Positions 1 through 6,706 of a stretch of 10,342 bases of DNA are shown in pieces. The notes below the pieces were generated by a model, which saw only the letters and a program-made list of their open reading frames with translations, was not told the DNA's origin and ran no database searches. The stretch's first letter is position 1. Each line of letters begins with the position of its first letter. Source of the DNA: an uncultured Bdellovibrio sp. (lineage in GTDB: Bacteria; Bdellovibrionota; Bdellovibrionia; Bdellovibrionales; Bdellovibrionaceae); assembly GCA_946482355.1 (NCBI GenBank), contig CAMLRE010000035.1:1-10342 (forward strand), read 5' to 3'. The translations under genes and the position numbers were made by a program.

Positions 1-8
1 TTGCGATA

Positions 9-39
9 GTTTTGCCATAGGTAAATGTTATGGCAAAAC
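9..39 (-). terminator. Perfect hairpin just downstream of the LysR gene
   Basis: An 11-bp perfect inverted repeat, GTTTTGCCATA (9-19) against TATGGCAAAAC (29-39), has a 9-nt loop and sits 9 nt past the leftward LysR stop codon. The position suits a terminator for that gene, or a bidirectional one for whatever lies left of the window. No run of T follows the stem on either strand, so it is not a textbook Rho-independent terminator. It could instead be an operator-like palindrome. Confidence 0.45.
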
Positions 40-48
40 CCATAAAAT

Positions 49-915
49 TCAAGTTAAAGCCCGCAAGCTTTTCGCGATCTGTCTTTCGATCGTTGTTTCG
101 GTATTACCATGGCGGCGAACCAGGTACAGATTTTGTTTACAGTCTTTATCTGGAAGCGGATGCTTAAGCTCTCGCAAGCGAAACTCAGAAAGCACACGCT
201 TATTATGAAGCTGCACTACAAATTCAGGTAAATACGCCACCGCCTGTCCTTCACGGCAAAACTCTAAAGCTGATTCCATCATAGTTACACGAAACTTTAC
301 TTTTCTTTCAAACAAATGATCTGGCCAGCCGTCTAAACCCATAACTTTTGAAGGTGTTCCTTCGGCCGGCATTAGAGGAATCACAAATGGTAAATCAGAG
401 AATTTTTTTGACTTGAAAGATTCAAGACCGAATAAGCTCATTTTAATCTTCGCCACATCAATAAAATCAACACCTGCTTTTGGAACCGGATTGTAAGTGA
501 TGGCAAGATCGACTTTACCATCAGCCACGGCTTGCTCCATGCGGCCCGGCCCTAGCTCGTGAATTTCTAGGTTTTCAAGATCTACATACTTTAAAAGATG
601 ACCTAAAAAATAAGTCGTGAAAACTTCAAACGAAGCAATTCGGCTTGGCTTCCATACTTCTAAGTCGCGAATTTTTTTTGAAACATTTATCCACTCGGTC
701 AAAAGTGGCCGGGTTTCATCACGAAAGCGCTTACCTGCCTCAGTCAGTTTTAAGCCCCGCCCGTCGGATTCAAGCAGGCGAAGGCCAACTTCACCTTCTA
801 ATGTTTTTAACGCCTTAGAGAGCGCTGGTTGTGAGACATGCAGAATTTCTGAGGCTCGAACTAAAGAGCCAGTCTCTGCAAACGTATTAAAATAGCGAAC
901 TCGATCTATATCCAT
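49..915 (-). CDS. LysR-type transcriptional regulator
   Basis: This 288-aa protein has the standard LysR-family architecture and length. The N-terminal winged helix-turn-helix covers about residues 1-60, with the characteristic stretch GSLVRASEILHVSQPALSKA (16-35), then the wing and LTEAGKRF (57-64). The rest, from about residue 90, is the two-lobed effector-binding domain. LysR regulators bind DNA as tetramers and commonly control a divergently transcribed neighbour in response to a small ligand, often a pathway intermediate. Here the divergent neighbour is the P450/terpene synthase/GFA operon, so that operon is the natural target, although this is inference. The ATG at 913-915 places the helix-turn-helix at the usual distance from the start, but no convincing Shine-Dalgarno sequence precedes it. 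The ligand cannot be deduced from sequence. Confidence 0.93.
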   Translation of the reverse strand: MDIDRVRYFNTFAETGSLVRASEILHVSQPALSKALKTLEGEVGLRLLESDGRGLKLTEAGKRFRDETRPLLTEWINVSKKIRDLEVWKPSRIASFEVFTTYFLGHLLKYVDLENLEIHELGPGRMEQAVADGKVDLAITYNPVPKAGVDFIDVAKIKMSLFGLESFKSKKFSDLPFVIPLMPAEGTPSKVMGLDGWPDHLFERKVKFRVTMMESALEFCREGQAVAYLPEFVVQLHNKRVLSEFRLRELKHPLPDKDCKQNLYLVRRHGNTETTIERQIAKSLRALT

Positions 916-963
916 AAGTTAATTATATATAACTTTAATGAACTATTTTTCAACTATAAAGTT
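916..963. promoter_or_regulatory. Divergent promoter/operator region with phased AACTWT repeats
   Basis: The gap between the LysR and P450 starts is only 76 bp and very AT-rich. It contains a dyad AAGTTA (916-921) / TAACTT (930-935). It also contains three same-direction repeats, AACTTT (931-936), AACTAT (941-946) and AACTAT (952-957), spaced 10 and 11 bp, about one helical turn. A second dyad is AACTTTA (931-937) / TAAAGTT (957-963). This layout is what a multimeric regulator such as the adjacent LysR protein would use. TATAAA at 955-960 resembles a -10 box for the P450, but no good -35 is visible. The low base complexity means chance repeats are possible. Confidence 0.42.
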
Positions 964-981
964 CGGTACTTATTATTTAAC

Positions 982-985
982 GAGG
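982..985 (+). promoter_or_regulatory. Ribosome binding site that sets the P450 start
   Basis: GAGG lies 6 nt before the ATG at 992. The alternative in-frame ATG at 938 has no purine-rich site at a suitable distance, so this site decides the start. Confidence 0.6.
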
Positions 986-991
986 TACTAT

Positions 992-2302
992 ATGAGCACA
1001 GGTTGCCCAGTAACAGCATTATTTAAAAATAACCCCATTGGGCGTCTGCTTGAATTCCAGAGGGATCCATTCGCATTTTTTGACAAACATAAGCCAGCAG
1101 ATGCGATGGTTCCGGTTGAACTTAATTTGGGGTTTCGCCGTTTCTTTTTTTGTTATCATCCCGACCACGCCCAGCACATTTTACAAGACCAAAAAAACAA
1201 ATATAACAAAAGTTCACTCGTTTTAAAAAAAATTAAAGCGTTATCTGGCCCGCAGGGTCTGATTCAGCTGGTTGGCGAAGACGCCATGCGGGTACGCAAC
1301 ACCAGTGCAAAACTAATGAGTAACGACGGAATGGATCGCCTGATTCAAAAAGTTGATAAATTCGTTGAAGATATTTTTCCGGTTATAGATGAAGCGATCG
1401 AAAAAAATCAGGCCGTTGATTTAGTGCCACATTTAACAAAGATCGTGCTTCGCACAGCCGGTGTATTTGTATTAAACCATGATTTAATTTCTGAATCTGA
1501 AAAATTAAATTCAGCCTTTGTTGATTTAAACCGTAAGGCCGGAGAAAGTTTAAGAAGTATTGCCGAATGCCCGTTTTTTTCATCTAAGCAGAAATCTTTA
1601 AATACAATTCACACTGAATTAGACCGCATCGCTGAAGAAGTTCTAAAAGACGATGAAACATCTTTATTAAAAGCAATGACCTTAAGAGGCGAAGAAAAAC
1701 CTTTTATTCGTGATCAATTAAAAGCTTTTATGTTTGCTGGCTACGACACCACAGCTTCTTCTTTAATTTTTGCCACTTACTTGGTCGCTGCCAGCGCCTC
1801 TGCTCAGCAAAGTATTGCTCTTGAAGCTAAACGCAAGCTTACGCAGAATTACGAAGGCTTAAAAAAATCGACGTTTGTTCAATCTACTTATAAAGAAGCT
1901 CTTAGACTTTATCCGTCAGCGTATTTTTTACCCCGCGAAACTAACCAAGATGACGTCTTAGGTGGCGTAAAGATCCCTAAAGGATCACAAGTTTTTTTAA
2001 GTGTAAGACATTTACAACGCCATCCTGATTATTTTGAAGGCCCCAACGAGTTTAAACCAGACCGCTTCTTAGAAAACTTAAAACATCAATTTTCTTTTAT
2101 TCCGTTTGGTGGAGGCCCAAGAATTTGTATTGGTGCAGCACTTGCAAAACTTGAAGCGACCTTGGTTTTACAAAAGTTATGTGAACGTTATGAAATGCGA
2201 ACTGTTCATCACCGACCACCCGAGATTGAAGCTCTTATTACAGCCCATACCAATGAACCTTTACCCGTAGTTTTTAAAAAGCGAGATTCCTATGTTAGCT
2301 AG
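992..2302 (+). CDS. Cytochrome P450 (soluble, bacterial)
   Basis: A complete 436-aa heme monooxygenase with all family signatures: the oxygen-binding I-helix motif AGYDTT (249-254), the K-helix ExxR (E302, R305), the PDR segment (356-358) and the heme loop FGGGPRICIG (372-381) with Cys379 as axial thiolate. No N-terminal membrane anchor or signal is present, so it should be cytosolic and need separate ferredoxin and reductase partners; none is in the window. An in-frame ATG exists at 938. I prefer the ATG at 992 because GAGG (982-985) lies 6 nt upstream, and because the extra 18 residues would run through the putative operator. The stop overlaps the next gene, a terpene synthase, which points to oxidation of a terpene as its role. 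This is inferred from context; substrate and regiochemistry are unknown. Confidence 0.95.
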   Translation: MSTGCPVTALFKNNPIGRLLEFQRDPFAFFDKHKPADAMVPVELNLGFRRFFFCYHPDHAQHILQDQKNKYNKSSLVLKKIKALSGPQGLIQLVGEDAMRVRNTSAKLMSNDGMDRLIQKVDKFVEDIFPVIDEAIEKNQAVDLVPHLTKIVLRTAGVFVLNHDLISESEKLNSAFVDLNRKAGESLRSIAECPFFSSKQKSLNTIHTELDRIAEEVLKDDETSLLKAMTLRGEEKPFIRDQLKAFMFAGYDTTASSLIFATYLVAASASAQQSIALEAKRKLTQNYEGLKKSTFVQSTYKEALRLYPSAYFLPRETNQDDVLGGVKIPKGSQVFLSVRHLQRHPDYFEGPNEFKPDRFLENLKHQFSFIPFGGGPRICIGAALAKLEATLVLQKLCERYEMRTVHHRPPEIEALITAHTNEPLPVVFKKRDSYVS

Positions 2303-3119
2303 TATTGAAAAAAACATGTCTGAGTTAGCTCCGTACCGCAAACCAGAGTTATTTAATGAATTTTTAGTTAAAGGGTATACCGCAATCACACTAAGCGCTG
2401 TTTCAGAAGAAAAGTTTTCTGAATTGTTACAGGCAAAAGTCTGCTTAGGCACTTTGATTACGTTATATGATGATTTTGCCGATCGCCCGTCACAGAGTAA
2501 TCCGCTTTTGTTAGAGTCGCTTTACCAACTTGATTTTAAGAGACATCAAGTTTCCAGCGAAGGCCCTGTTTTAAACTTTGCGAACTCATTATTTAAAAAT
2601 ATGCACGAAGTTCTATGCCACCAGCCTCAGTATGATAAGCTTCTTGAAATTCTTAATTTCGATTTAAAACAGTTTTACACAGCTAACCAGTATAGCTCGT
2701 TGTTAACGGCAAATCCTTACATCAATAATCAGGCTGAAAATCGACACTACACTCATCACAACATGGGAATAATTATCGTCGGCATGATGGACCTTATGGC
2801 GGCTGAAAAAATAGAATTCACGGAATTCGGAGCTATTCGTGAAGTTTTATTTTTAGGACAACGTATGGGGCGAATTTTCAATGTTCTAACGACCCGAAAA
2901 CGTGAAGTTTTAGACGGCGATATCACTGGTGAACTAAGCACCTTTAAAAGTAAAGAAGAGCTGGCTTTAGCTATCCACAGGCTTCGCCAAGAAATCTGCG
3001 AACTTCATAAAAAAATTCAAAGCTTTGAAACTCAAATTACTGCATTTTCTGTAAAAAAATATCTTGAAGGTTTAATTCAAGTTCAGAAAATTCACGAAAA
3101 GATGGAGGGTATTATATGA
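2292..3119 (+). CDS. Class I terpene synthase, short form
   Basis: This 275-aa protein carries the metal-binding motifs of class I terpene synthases. The aspartate-rich motif DDFAD is at 60-64, a good DDxxD match. A second motif, NVLTTRKRE (197-205), fits N-D-x-x-S/T-x-x-x-E except that Val198 replaces the usual Asp. Arg151 lies exactly 46 residues before Asn197, the spacing described for the diphosphate-sensing arginine of bacterial terpene synthases. The enzyme would bind a prenyl diphosphate with three Mg ions and ionise it to a cyclised terpene. At 275 aa it is shorter than most bacterial sesquiterpene synthases (about 320-340 aa), and the C-terminal Arg-Tyr pair is not seen. The start overlaps the P450 by 11 nt with a weak GAG site; ATG 2316 is an alternative. 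The stop overlaps the next gene. The cyclisation product cannot be predicted. A degraded or repurposed relative is possible. Confidence 0.8.
   Translation: MLASIEKNMSELAPYRKPELFNEFLVKGYTAITLSAVSEEKFSELLQAKVCLGTLITLYDDFADRPSQSNPLLLESLYQLDFKRHQVSSEGPVLNFANSLFKNMHEVLCHQPQYDKLLEILNFDLKQFYTANQYSSLLTANPYINNQAENRHYTHHNMGIIIVGMMDLMAAEKIEFTEFGAIREVLFLGQRMGRIFNVLTTRKREVLDGDITGELSTFKSKEELALAIHRLRQEICELHKKIQSFETQITAFSVKKYLEGLIQVQKIHEKMEGII
3104..3109 (+). promoter_or_regulatory. Strong ribosome binding site inside the terpene synthase gene
   Basis: GGAGGG lies 6 nt before the ATG at 3116, within the last codons of the terpene synthase. Together with the ATGA stop/start overlap, it indicates coupled translation of the downstream gene. 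Confidence 0.6.
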
Positions 3120-3571
3120 GCGAGCTATCAGGCAGTTGTCTTTGTCAAAAAGTTCAATATAAAATTTTATCTAAACCCTTGTCGCAAGGTATTTGTTATT
3201 GTCTGCAATGCCAAAAAAGCGGCGGCGCTTACGGAAGCCCTTTGATGGTTATATTTAAAAATCAGTTTGAATGTGGTCTAGAAAATTTATCTTCTTGCAC
3301 GACTCAGTCTGATCGAGGTTCAACTGTTACAAGACATTTCTGTAAAGATTGTGGAAGCCATGTGTTTTCACAGATCTCAGATGTTACCGAAATACTTACG
3401 GTAAAAGCTGTGACCCTTGAGGATTTTAAAAAATTCGTTCCCCAATATTTAGTATGGACCAACAGTGCTGCGCCATTGTGCCCGTTACCAGATGGAGTAC
3501 CTGCCTTCGCGCAAGCAGCCCCCCTTGAGCTGGTTCTGGGCCAAGCCATGCAAAATTCTTTTATTGAATAA
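3116..3571 (+). CDS. CENP-V/GFA-domain zinc protein
   Basis: This 151-aa protein matches the GFA (glutathione-dependent formaldehyde-activating enzyme) / CENP-V fold. It opens with GSCLCQKVQY (6-15), giving Cys8 and Cys10. The second cysteine cluster CYCLQC (27-32) supplies Cys27, Cys29 and Cys32; Tyr28 replaces the His often seen there. The third, FCKDCGSHVF (75-84), gives Cys76 and Cys79. These seven cysteines are the zinc ligands expected for the family. Most bacterial members have no established substrate, and glutathione-adduct chemistry is proven for only a few. The gene is translationally coupled to the terpene synthase by an ATGA overlap, so it probably belongs to the same pathway, perhaps handling a reactive aldehyde or thiol adduct made by the P450. 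That role is speculative; the family assignment is firm. Confidence 0.88.
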   Translation: MSELSGSCLCQKVQYKILSKPLSQGICYCLQCQKSGGAYGSPLMVIFKNQFECGLENLSSCTTQSDRGSTVTRHFCKDCGSHVFSQISDVTEILTVKAVTLEDFKKFVPQYLVWTNSAAPLCPLPDGVPAFAQAAPLELVLGQAMQNSFIE

Positions 3572-3573
3572 AA

Positions 3574-4875
3574 CTACTTTGGATTATACGGCTTTGGTTT
3601 AAATTTAGGGCGTGACGATTTTTTAAAAGGAGCTTTTGGTTTTGCAGAAGCTTCAGCTTTATCGTCTTTCTTTTTAAATTTCACGCGTTTTGGTTTACGT
3701 AGTTCTTCAGCTACGTGTAAACGTTTACCGTCTTTATCTTTAAAACGAGATTTTAATTCTTTAGCTGACTGGCCTTTACCTTCAAGTCTTGCGATAAGCT
3801 CTAAGTCACGTTCTGTCACTAAGTTAACAACTAAGCCTGACTTACCCGCACGGGCTGTACGACCTACGCGGTGTAGGTAGTTCGCCATTTCTTGGGGTAA
3901 GTGGTAATTAATAACACGCCCTACATAATCTAAATCTAAACCGCGTGCCGCAAGGTCTGTTGAAATAAGAATACTTACTTCACCTTTGCGAAAACTTTGC
4001 AGATTGCTACGGCGCTCGCCTTTATCCATTTCACCGCGGTAAACGACACAGTCATAACCGTGTTTTTTGATTTCATTGGCTAGTTTATCACATTGCTCAC
4101 GAGTGTTAGTGAAAACAATCGTTCCACCCGTTGGCTTTTGTTTTAATAATTTTTCAAAGATCGGCCAACGAAGACCATCAATCACCGTTTCGTTTTTAGT
4201 CACAAGTGTTTTTACAACTTTACCGGCACCACTTGAGCGAATCACTTCAGCTTTTTTGAAAAGTGCATTCATTAAATCCTGAACCGATTGCGACACAGTC
4301 GCAGAAAATAAAGCTAACTGAACATCTTCATCACAAGCATTTACGATCATTTTTGATTCACCGATAAAACCGTCATCTAACATTTGATCAGCTTCATCAA
4401 ACACAACCATACGCACATCAGAAAAATCAATTAATTCACGTTCCATTAATTGAATAAGACGGCCTGGTGTTGCTAATAAAATTTCAAAATCAGCAGCAAC
4501 ACTTCTTCTGCTTTGTTCGAATGTTGTTCCCCCTAATACCGGGCGAACTCTGACGCGTGTGTCGTGTGTGAATGTTTTAAATACTTTTGAAACCTGTTCA
4601 CCTAAATCACGTGAAGGCACAAGCACAATCGCACGCGGGCGGCCGGGTTCGTCAGCTGGGTTACCTTCGTTTTCTAAAGTTTTAACTAAGTGTAAAATCG
4701 GAAGAGCATAAGTTAAGGTTTTACCACTTCCCGTTTCAGAAACACCGACCACTGATTGGCCCGACATCAACATCGGAATAGCATTTTTTTGAATCTCTGT
4801 TGGAGTATAAATTTTTAGAGCTTTTAACGTCTTAAGGATTGATGGCAATAGACCAAATTCTGGAAATGTATTCAT
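3574..4875 (-). CDS. DEAD-box ATP-dependent RNA helicase
   Basis: A 433-aa helicase with every core motif. The Q motif is around residues 7-29 (Phe7, Gln29). Walker A reads SETGSGKT (46-53), with Ser in place of the common Ala. Then come PSRDLGEQ (87-94), TPGR (136-139), DEAD (160-163), SAT (191-193), STDLAARGLD (305-314) and HRVGRTAR (335-342). A lysine/proline-rich basic tail from about 394 probably binds RNA non-specifically, as in RhlE- or SrmB-type proteins involved in ribosome assembly or cold-adapted RNA turnover. A longer reading from a TTG at 4932 is possible. I chose ATG 4873-4875 because the Q motif then starts at the usual distance, though neither start has a strong Shine-Dalgarno site. 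The gene is tail-to-tail with the GFA gene, only 2 bp between stops, and divergent from the cupin oxygenase gene. Confidence 0.95.
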   Translation of the reverse strand: MNTFPEFGLLPSILKTLKALKIYTPTEIQKNAIPMLMSGQSVVGVSETGSGKTLTYALPILHLVKTLENEGNPADEPGRPRAIVLVPSRDLGEQVSKVFKTFTHDTRVRVRPVLGGTTFEQSRRSVAADFEILLATPGRLIQLMERELIDFSDVRMVVFDEADQMLDDGFIGESKMIVNACDEDVQLALFSATVSQSVQDLMNALFKKAEVIRSSGAGKVVKTLVTKNETVIDGLRWPIFEKLLKQKPTGGTIVFTNTREQCDKLANEIKKHGYDCVVYRGEMDKGERRSNLQSFRKGEVSILISTDLAARGLDLDYVGRVINYHLPQEMANYLHRVGRTARAGKSGLVVNLVTERDLELIARLEGKGQSAKELKSRFKDKDGKRLHVAEELRKPKRVKFKKKDDKAEASAKPKAPFKKSSRPKFKPKPYNPK

Positions 4876-4979
4876 AAGCGCCAATGTAACTGTAACTATA
4901 GGATTTTCGTAGTGAAATTTAATTAATTGCAACTTTTACGGCGATCTAAGGCTTTGAATGTATAAAGATTGCCTATCGT

Positions 4980-5009
4980 TTGACTTAAACTGCCTTGGCT
5001 GGCTATCTG
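4980..5009 (+). promoter_or_regulatory. Possible promoter of the cupin oxygenase gene
   Basis: TTGACT (4980-4985) differs from the -35 consensus at one base. TATCTG (5004-5009), 18 bp later, is a weak -10 candidate. Transcription would start close to the ribosome binding site, leaving a short leader. This is a guess from consensus only. Confidence 0.3.
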
Positions 5010-5028
5010 TAGCTGCTTAGGAATTATT

Positions 5029-5925
5029 ATGAAACCAGGTTTAGCTGCACTTATTCACCCCTCAACAACATCCGATTTTTTAGCGGCTTATGAAGCTGGT
5101 GAGCCGTTTGTGGTTCACCACCCAAAAGAGGCACTTTCAGATTTACGTGATTTAGATTTTTTAGCTTCGTTAGACAGTCTTTTAAACATGTGGCCGCATT
5201 CCATTCAGGCGCATTTACCTGACTTACGTGATGAAGCTAGCTCGATCGATACGACTCCTAAAGATGCAAAAAAATTATTTCAAAATGGCATGGGTTTACT
5301 TTTCAATGAAGCCCACCGTATTTCGCCATTACTGCGAAACTGGCTTGAAAAAATTCGCGCTGACTTAGGCATTTCTACGCAGACTTATTCGCGCTGTTTA
5401 ATTTATGCCACTCCAGATGGTAAAGGCACAGCGGCTCACTTTGACCAGAATATTAATTTTGTTTTACAAATTCACGGAACAAAAATCTGGAAACTGGCTC
5501 CCAACGAACATGTTATTAATCCACTGACCCGTCATACGATGGGTTTAGAACCTGATGCAGAAATGGATAACTATTTAGAAGACGACCTGCCAACGAAAAT
5601 GCCGGATTCAACTCAGACGGTCGAACTAAAACCAGGATCGGTGCTTTTCGTACCCCGCGGCTATTGGCATTCAACTGAAGCCCACGGCGAAGCTTTGGCC
5701 TTAAACTTTACTTTTACAGCTCCGACGTGGATTGACCTATTTACTAACGCCTTAAGAAGCCGTCTGGCGCTTTCACTAGAATGGCGTGAAACAGCTAATG
5801 GGGTTTGTGACCCAAATCGCCGTGACGATGCCGAAGCTTATCTAGAGACTTTACTGGCTGGTTTAAAAGAAGATATTCCGCATTGGGAAGCTTCAGATAT
5901 TTTAAATGCTACCGAACCAGAATAA
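5029..5925 (+). CDS. JmjC/cupin-fold 2-oxoglutarate-dependent oxygenase
   Basis: This 298-aa protein resembles the cupin_4/JmjC class of Fe(II)/2-oxoglutarate oxygenases that includes bacterial ribosomal protein hydroxylases. The iron-binding HxD is His137-Phe-Asp139, followed by FVLQIHGTKIWKLAP (144-158), the strand that usually carries the basic 2-oxoglutarate contact (Lys152 is a candidate). The distal ligand is His214 in PRGYWHSTEA (209-218), and the EALALNFTF strand (221-229) closes the barrel. The protein is predicted to be cytosolic and to hydroxylate a side chain of a protein, or possibly an RNA or small molecule; the substrate is unknown. AGGAA (5019-5023) lies 5 nt before the ATG. 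The DOMON-like gene follows after 19 bp and is probably co-transcribed. The C-terminal 60 or so residues are helical and may mediate dimerisation, as in ribosomal oxygenases. Confidence 0.85.
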   Translation: MKPGLAALIHPSTTSDFLAAYEAGEPFVVHHPKEALSDLRDLDFLASLDSLLNMWPHSIQAHLPDLRDEASSIDTTPKDAKKLFQNGMGLLFNEAHRISPLLRNWLEKIRADLGISTQTYSRCLIYATPDGKGTAAHFDQNINFVLQIHGTKIWKLAPNEHVINPLTRHTMGLEPDAEMDNYLEDDLPTKMPDSTQTVELKPGSVLFVPRGYWHSTEAHGEALALNFTFTAPTWIDLFTNALRSRLALSLEWRETANGVCDPNRRDDAEAYLETLLAGLKEDIPHWEASDILNATEPE

Positions 5926-5944
5926 TTTGATATAGCCTATTTAA

Positions 5945-6460
5945 GTGAAGGCTTTAAATTCATTTAACAACTCGACTTCGGATTTTAAACTTGAGGCAGA
6001 TGCCACTCGCGACAAACAAACGCTTAAGCTTGTTTATAAAATTGCTGATGTAAAAAATCTTTTAAATTTGCCAGCTGGCTTTGTGGCCGAAGAAAGTACA
6101 ACTCCGCGAGTTGATGGCCTTTGGAATAACACTTGTTTTGAAATGTTTCTTCGCCCTGTAGGAAAGACATCTTATTACGAGTTTAATTTTTCGTTAACGC
6201 CTGCGTGGAACGAGTATTTCTTTGAAAGCTATCGCAAACCTCAACCACCACAACAGTGTCAGGATATTTCATTAAAAAGTATAAAGTGGAATGGCCAAGT
6301 TTTAGAAGTTGAATTGCAGGGACTAAATCCTGATGAAAAATTTGAAATAAGCTTAACGGCGGTCTTAAAAGAAAAGTCAGGCACAATTCACTATATGGCA
6401 ACAAAGCACGCGGGCCATGAGCCTGACTTTCACCATGTTGATAGCTTTATCCCATTATAA
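5945..6460 (+). CDS. DOMON-like (CBM9-like beta-sandwich) protein
   Basis: This 171-aa protein has the landmarks of the stand-alone DOMON-like family found in many bacteria: DGLWNNTCFEMFL (57-69), YYEFNFSLTPAWNEYFF (77-93) and a C-terminal ATKHAGHEPDFHHVDSF (152-168) close to the family's PDFH motif. DOMON and family 9 carbohydrate-binding domains are beta-sandwiches that bind heme or sugar, but members of this small cytoplasmic group have no settled function. No signal peptide is seen. The start is a GTG with no clear Shine-Dalgarno site, but there is no other usable start before the conserved region. The gene is 19 bp behind the cupin oxygenase gene, so it probably shares its transcript. 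Its last 14 nt overlap the convergent gene on the other strand. Confidence 0.72.
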   Translation: MKALNSFNNSTSDFKLEADATRDKQTLKLVYKIADVKNLLNLPAGFVAEESTTPRVDGLWNNTCFEMFLRPVGKTSYYEFNFSLTPAWNEYFFESYRKPQPPQQCQDISLKSIKWNGQVLEVELQGLNPDEKFEISLTAVLKEKSGTIHYMATKHAGHEPDFHHVDSFIPL

Positions 6461-6689
6461 GTTCAGCAATATAAGAAACAATCCAGCCGTAAATGACTAA
6501 GATACTAAAAAGTAAAAAGAATCTTGCTCCATAAGCTCTTCGTCTTTCTAGACGCTGCTCTATAAAGTTCATGCTTTCGTATTTTTCTGAAAAATCGGTG
6601 AGTTCTTTTACTGAAGGCTTTTTTAATAAATACAGATAAGTGCAAGCACTACTAAAAATAACCAATAAGACTGTTAAATTAAGCGCCAT
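6447..6689 (-). CDS. Small two-helix membrane protein
   Basis: An 80-aa protein with a hydrophobic segment at about residues 3-22, a charged, probably helical middle (EQRLERRRAYG, 44-54) and a second hydrophobic segment at about 56-78. The basic cluster RLERRRAYGAR directly before helix 2 suggests that the loop is cytoplasmic and both termini are outside. It starts 17 bp after the stop of the protease lipoprotein gene on the same strand and is probably co-transcribed with it; the upstream ribosome binding site is weak. I recognise no family. Its 3' end overlaps the convergent DOMON-like gene by 14 nt. The clean hydrophobicity pattern and operon position support it as real. Confidence 0.6.
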   Translation of the reverse strand: MALNLTVLLVIFSSACTYLYLLKKPSVKELTDFSEKYESMNFIEQRLERRRAYGARFFLLFSILVIYGWIVSYIAELIMG

Positions 6690-6706
6690 ACTATTTTAGC
6701 CATTCA

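Noticed and set aside
617..895. Rightward 92-codon frame inside the LysR gene
   Set aside because: It lies fully antisense to a clear LysR helix-turn-helix region, has no ribosome binding site and no recognisable domain.
3304..3549. Leftward 81-codon frame opposite the GFA gene
   Set aside because: It is a shadow of the conserved GFA coding sequence, and its protein has no family features.
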